Below, piece after piece: positions 5,409-7,487 of a stretch of DNA of 7,487 nucleotides. Made by a program: the position numbers and the translations under genes. Source of the DNA: JBGLNL01 sp046484125 (GTDB lineage Bacteria; Chloroflexota; Dehalococcoidia; SZUA-161; SpSt-899); contig JAWOBX010000074.1 of NCBI GenBank assembly GCA_046484125.1, positions 1 through 7,487 on the forward strand, given 5' to 3'. Positions within the stretch are counted from its first letter, which is position 1. Each line of letters opens with the position of its first letter. Below the pieces are notes generated by a model. That model was not told where the DNA came from, ran no database searches, and was given only the letters and a program-made list of their open reading frames with translations.

Positions 5409-7487
5409 ATGGGAGAGATTGAAAGAAGCCTCCATAAGGCAATCTCCATCCTGTATAACGACGCCGCCGCTCAGCAAGCTGCCGCTCCGAATTCGATATC
5501 CTCGGATAGCCTCCTCTACCAATCGGCCTTTTACAGCCTGACCCGTATCCTGCTGTTCCGCGTCTGGCGAAATGCCGGCCTCATCACCTTTTATTCACAG
5601 GATGAGGCGAGACATGTCAGTTATGAGGAAATGGAGCGGGAAATCAGCCGGGTGCTGCAAAATCCCACGGAAATCGGCACCGAACGAGGCTGGCCATCTG
5701 AAAGTCACAGGCGGTTTAACTGGTATAGGCCGGGTAGTAACGCGCTTAAAGAGGCTGTAAAACACATCTCTGACCTGAACACCGGCGATATGACCGCCGA
5801 TGTGCTGGGAAACACTTATGAGAGCTCGCTGGATCCTACCGGCAGAAGACGCAGCGGTCAGTATTACACACCGCCTGAGGTCATCGGTTTCATCTGGGAC
5901 CGGGTTGGTCTCAAAAACCCTTCCGACTTCTTCAGATCTGATAGTGGCCACGCGCATCCAAAGCTCATCTTCGATCCCGCAGCCGGCTCCGGCGGCTTCC
6001 TGCAGGAAGCCGCCCGCCGGTTAGTCACCGGACTGGAAAAGGCCGATTCTTTCGAACAGCTCGCCGCCGTGAGAAGGGCTCTGGGAGCGCTTCACGGCAG
6101 TGAGATCGAAGCCTTTCCGCATTATCTGGCGGGGATAAACATGCTGATACAAATAACCCCGCTCATAAAAAGTCTCGGGGAAACCGGTTTCTCCGTTCAA
6201 AAGGGACTTATGCCGGTGCTCCTCAATACAGATGCGCTGAGTCTGCATGAGCGGCCCGGCGGGCCGGGAATGACGCCGGGCAATATAGTAGAAGACCGAA
6301 ACGACTTCGATTACATCTGCTCAAATCCACCCTTCATAAGGGAAAAGGGGAATAAGGAACTGTTCCGGCAAACCTTGAGCAGACACCCGTACTGGAAGCA
6401 ATACTACCAGGGAAAGATGGATTACATGTACTGGTTCATCATACTCGGGCTTTCAAAACTGCGCGATGGCGGCCAGCTGGGATTTATTACCAGCTCTTAC
6501 TGGCCCACGGCGGATGGCGCTCGAAAGCTGCGTCGATATATACTGAGCAACGCCATAATCAGAGAGATTATCGACCTCGGAGATCTATCGGTGTTCGGGG
6601 ATGCGAGGGGCCAGCACAATATGGTATTCATCCTTGTCAAGTGCGCTGACGAATCCAAAAGGAAACAAAACCGGATAAAGCTGGCCAGTTTCCAATCAAG
6701 AGTAAGCGGCAGAACCGGCCTTAAAGACCTCCTCAGCCATCTTTCGACATGCATTGATAACCGAGCCCATAGCGATGAACTTGTTGAAGTTTATTCAAGT
6801 TCCACGGTTCAGGGGGAGCTCGATGAAAATGCCTGGAACCTGGCAGGCAAAGCCATCGCGCCGGGATTGACGGGCCGGAACAGCCCGAAAACAACCCCGC
6901 TCGGCCAGATATGCAACGTCAGCCAGGGCATTATCTCCGGAGCGGACCGGGTGACCCCCAGGAACATCAAACTCATGCCCGACCGACTGATAGAAAAACA
7001 TGGTATCAGGATAGGGGACGGCATATTCGTATTGAGCCAGGATGAACTGGAGTCGCTTGGTCTGAACGATCGTGAGAGGCGGATTATTAAACCGCTGATG
7101 AAGAATTCCGATATCCGTCGGTATTACGTAAACCGTCGATCCCCTTTGTTCCTTATCTACACCACCAGAGAGACTGATATAGAAGAATTCCCCTCAATCA
7201 AGGCCCACCTGGAGAAATTCCGCCCCCTCCTGGAGAGCAAGAGGGAATGCAGGGAAGGTAAACTGCCCTGGTTCAGCCTTCACTGGCCCAGAGATCAACG
7301 GATTTTTGAGGGAGAAAAGATAGTAACTCCCAACAGGGCAGTTGAGAACACCTTTGCGTTGAGTAAATCCTCCCTCTATGGCATGTCCGATATCTTCTTT
7401 ATCACGAGCAACTGTCAAGAAGAGGACCCGGGCTATGTTCTGGCCATATTGAATTCACAGGTGATGAACCAGTGGTTCTGGTCGAAC
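5409..7487 (+). CDS. N6-adenine DNA methyltransferase, Eco57I/TaqI-like class (3' end outside the window)
   Basis: Open for 693 codons to the window edge with no stop. ATG 5409 is the only plausible start after the preceding TGA. It should transfer a methyl group from S-adenosylmethionine to adenine N6 in DNA. Motif X-like SGQYYTPPEVIGFIWDRV lies at 149-166, motif I FDPAAGSGGFL at 188-198 (usually DPACGSG), and the catalytic NPPF at 306-309 within DYICSNPPFIREKG. GGQLGFITSSYW (354-365) is the usual following strand. From about 495 a TaqI-like target-recognition domain begins (PLGQICNVSQGIISGAD...), including FEGEKIVTPNRA near 633-643. Residues 1-140 show no PD-(D/E)XK nuclease signature, unlike fused type IIG enzymes, so cleavage, if any, would come from the Mrr-like neighbour. 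The nearest named comparisons are Eco57I-type methylases and BREX PglX, but no other BREX gene is present. Confidence 0.93.
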   Translation, partial: MGEIERSLHKAISILYNDAAAQQAAAPNSISSDSLLYQSAFYSLTRILLFRVWRNAGLITFYSQDEARHVSYEEMEREISRVLQNPTEIGTERGWPSESHRRFNWYRPGSNALKEAVKHISDLNTGDMTADVLGNTYESSLDPTGRRRSGQYYTPPEVIGFIWDRVGLKNPSDFFRSDSGHAHPKLIFDPAAGSGGFLQEAARRLVTGLEKADSFEQLAAVRRALGALHGSEIEAFPHYLAGINMLIQITPLIKSLGETGFSVQKGLMPVLLNTDALSLHERPGGPGMTPGNIVEDRNDFDYICSNPPFIREKGNKELFRQTLSRHPYWKQYYQGKMDYMYWFIILGLSKLRDGGQLGFITSSYWPTADGARKLRRYILSNAIIREIIDLGDLSVFGDARGQHNMVFILVKCADESKRKQNRIKLASFQSRVSGRTGLKDLLSHLSTCIDNRAHSDELVEVYSSSTVQGELDENAWNLAGKAIAPGLTGRNSPKTTPLGQICNVSQGIISGADRVTPRNIKLMPDRLIEKHGIRIGDGIFVLSQDELESLGLNDRERRIIKPLMKNSDIRRYYVNRRSPLFLIYTTRETDIEEFPSIKAHLEKFRPLLESKRECREGKLPWFSLHWPRDQRIFEGEKIVTPNRAVENTFALSKSSLYGMSDIFFITSNCQEEDPGYVLAILNSQVMNQWFWSN

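Noticed and set aside
5409..7487. BREX system based on the PglX-like methylase
   Set aside because: None of the other BREX genes (PglZ, BrxC, BrxB, BrxL) is in the window, and the methylase class alone is shared with many restriction systems.

Overview
All supported genes lie on the + strand. The window suggests a bacterium of moderate GC content. The enolase tail, the TTG starts, the MBL-fold and radical SAM genes, and the style of the GC-rich intergenic hairpin repeats would suit a Chloroflexota (Dehalococcoidia-like) genome. That is an impression from the sequence, not a taxonomic result.

Layout: (1) 1-261 is the 3' end of an enolase gene. (2) 262-718 is a 457-base non-coding stretch packed with GC-rich perfect hairpins and short direct repeats, including a 26-nt hairpin element present twice. 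(3) 719-2706 holds two tandem paralogous MBL-fold metallohydrolase genes. Each encodes 328 residues, they are about 42% identical by hand count, and they share one 51-nt tract of perfect DNA identity that suggests gene conversion. (4) A good sigma70-like promoter lies at the end of the second MBL gene, followed by a leader hairpin and a radical SAM gene (2812-3744) with a Cx4CxxC cluster motif. (5) 3782-7487 is the most interesting part. A ParA/Soj-type ATPase overlaps by 11 nt a gene for a predicted Mrr-like (restriction-endonuclease-fold) protein with a basic N-terminus. A large N6-adenine DNA methyltransferase of the Eco57I/TaqI-like class follows and runs off the window.

The last three genes look like one translationally linked cassette: nuclease-like protein, modification enzyme and a DNA-positioning ATPase. 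ParA is not a standard part of restriction-modification. No ParB is visible, and the Mrr-like protein begins with an arginine-rich stretch and a short ILGDLLGG segment resembling the N-termini by which ParB and other cargo proteins activate ParA. A plausible but untested reading is a restriction-modification or defence system in which ParA places the nuclease on the nucleoid. The MBL and radical SAM genes upstream are co-oriented, but nothing in the sequence ties their chemistry to the cassette.
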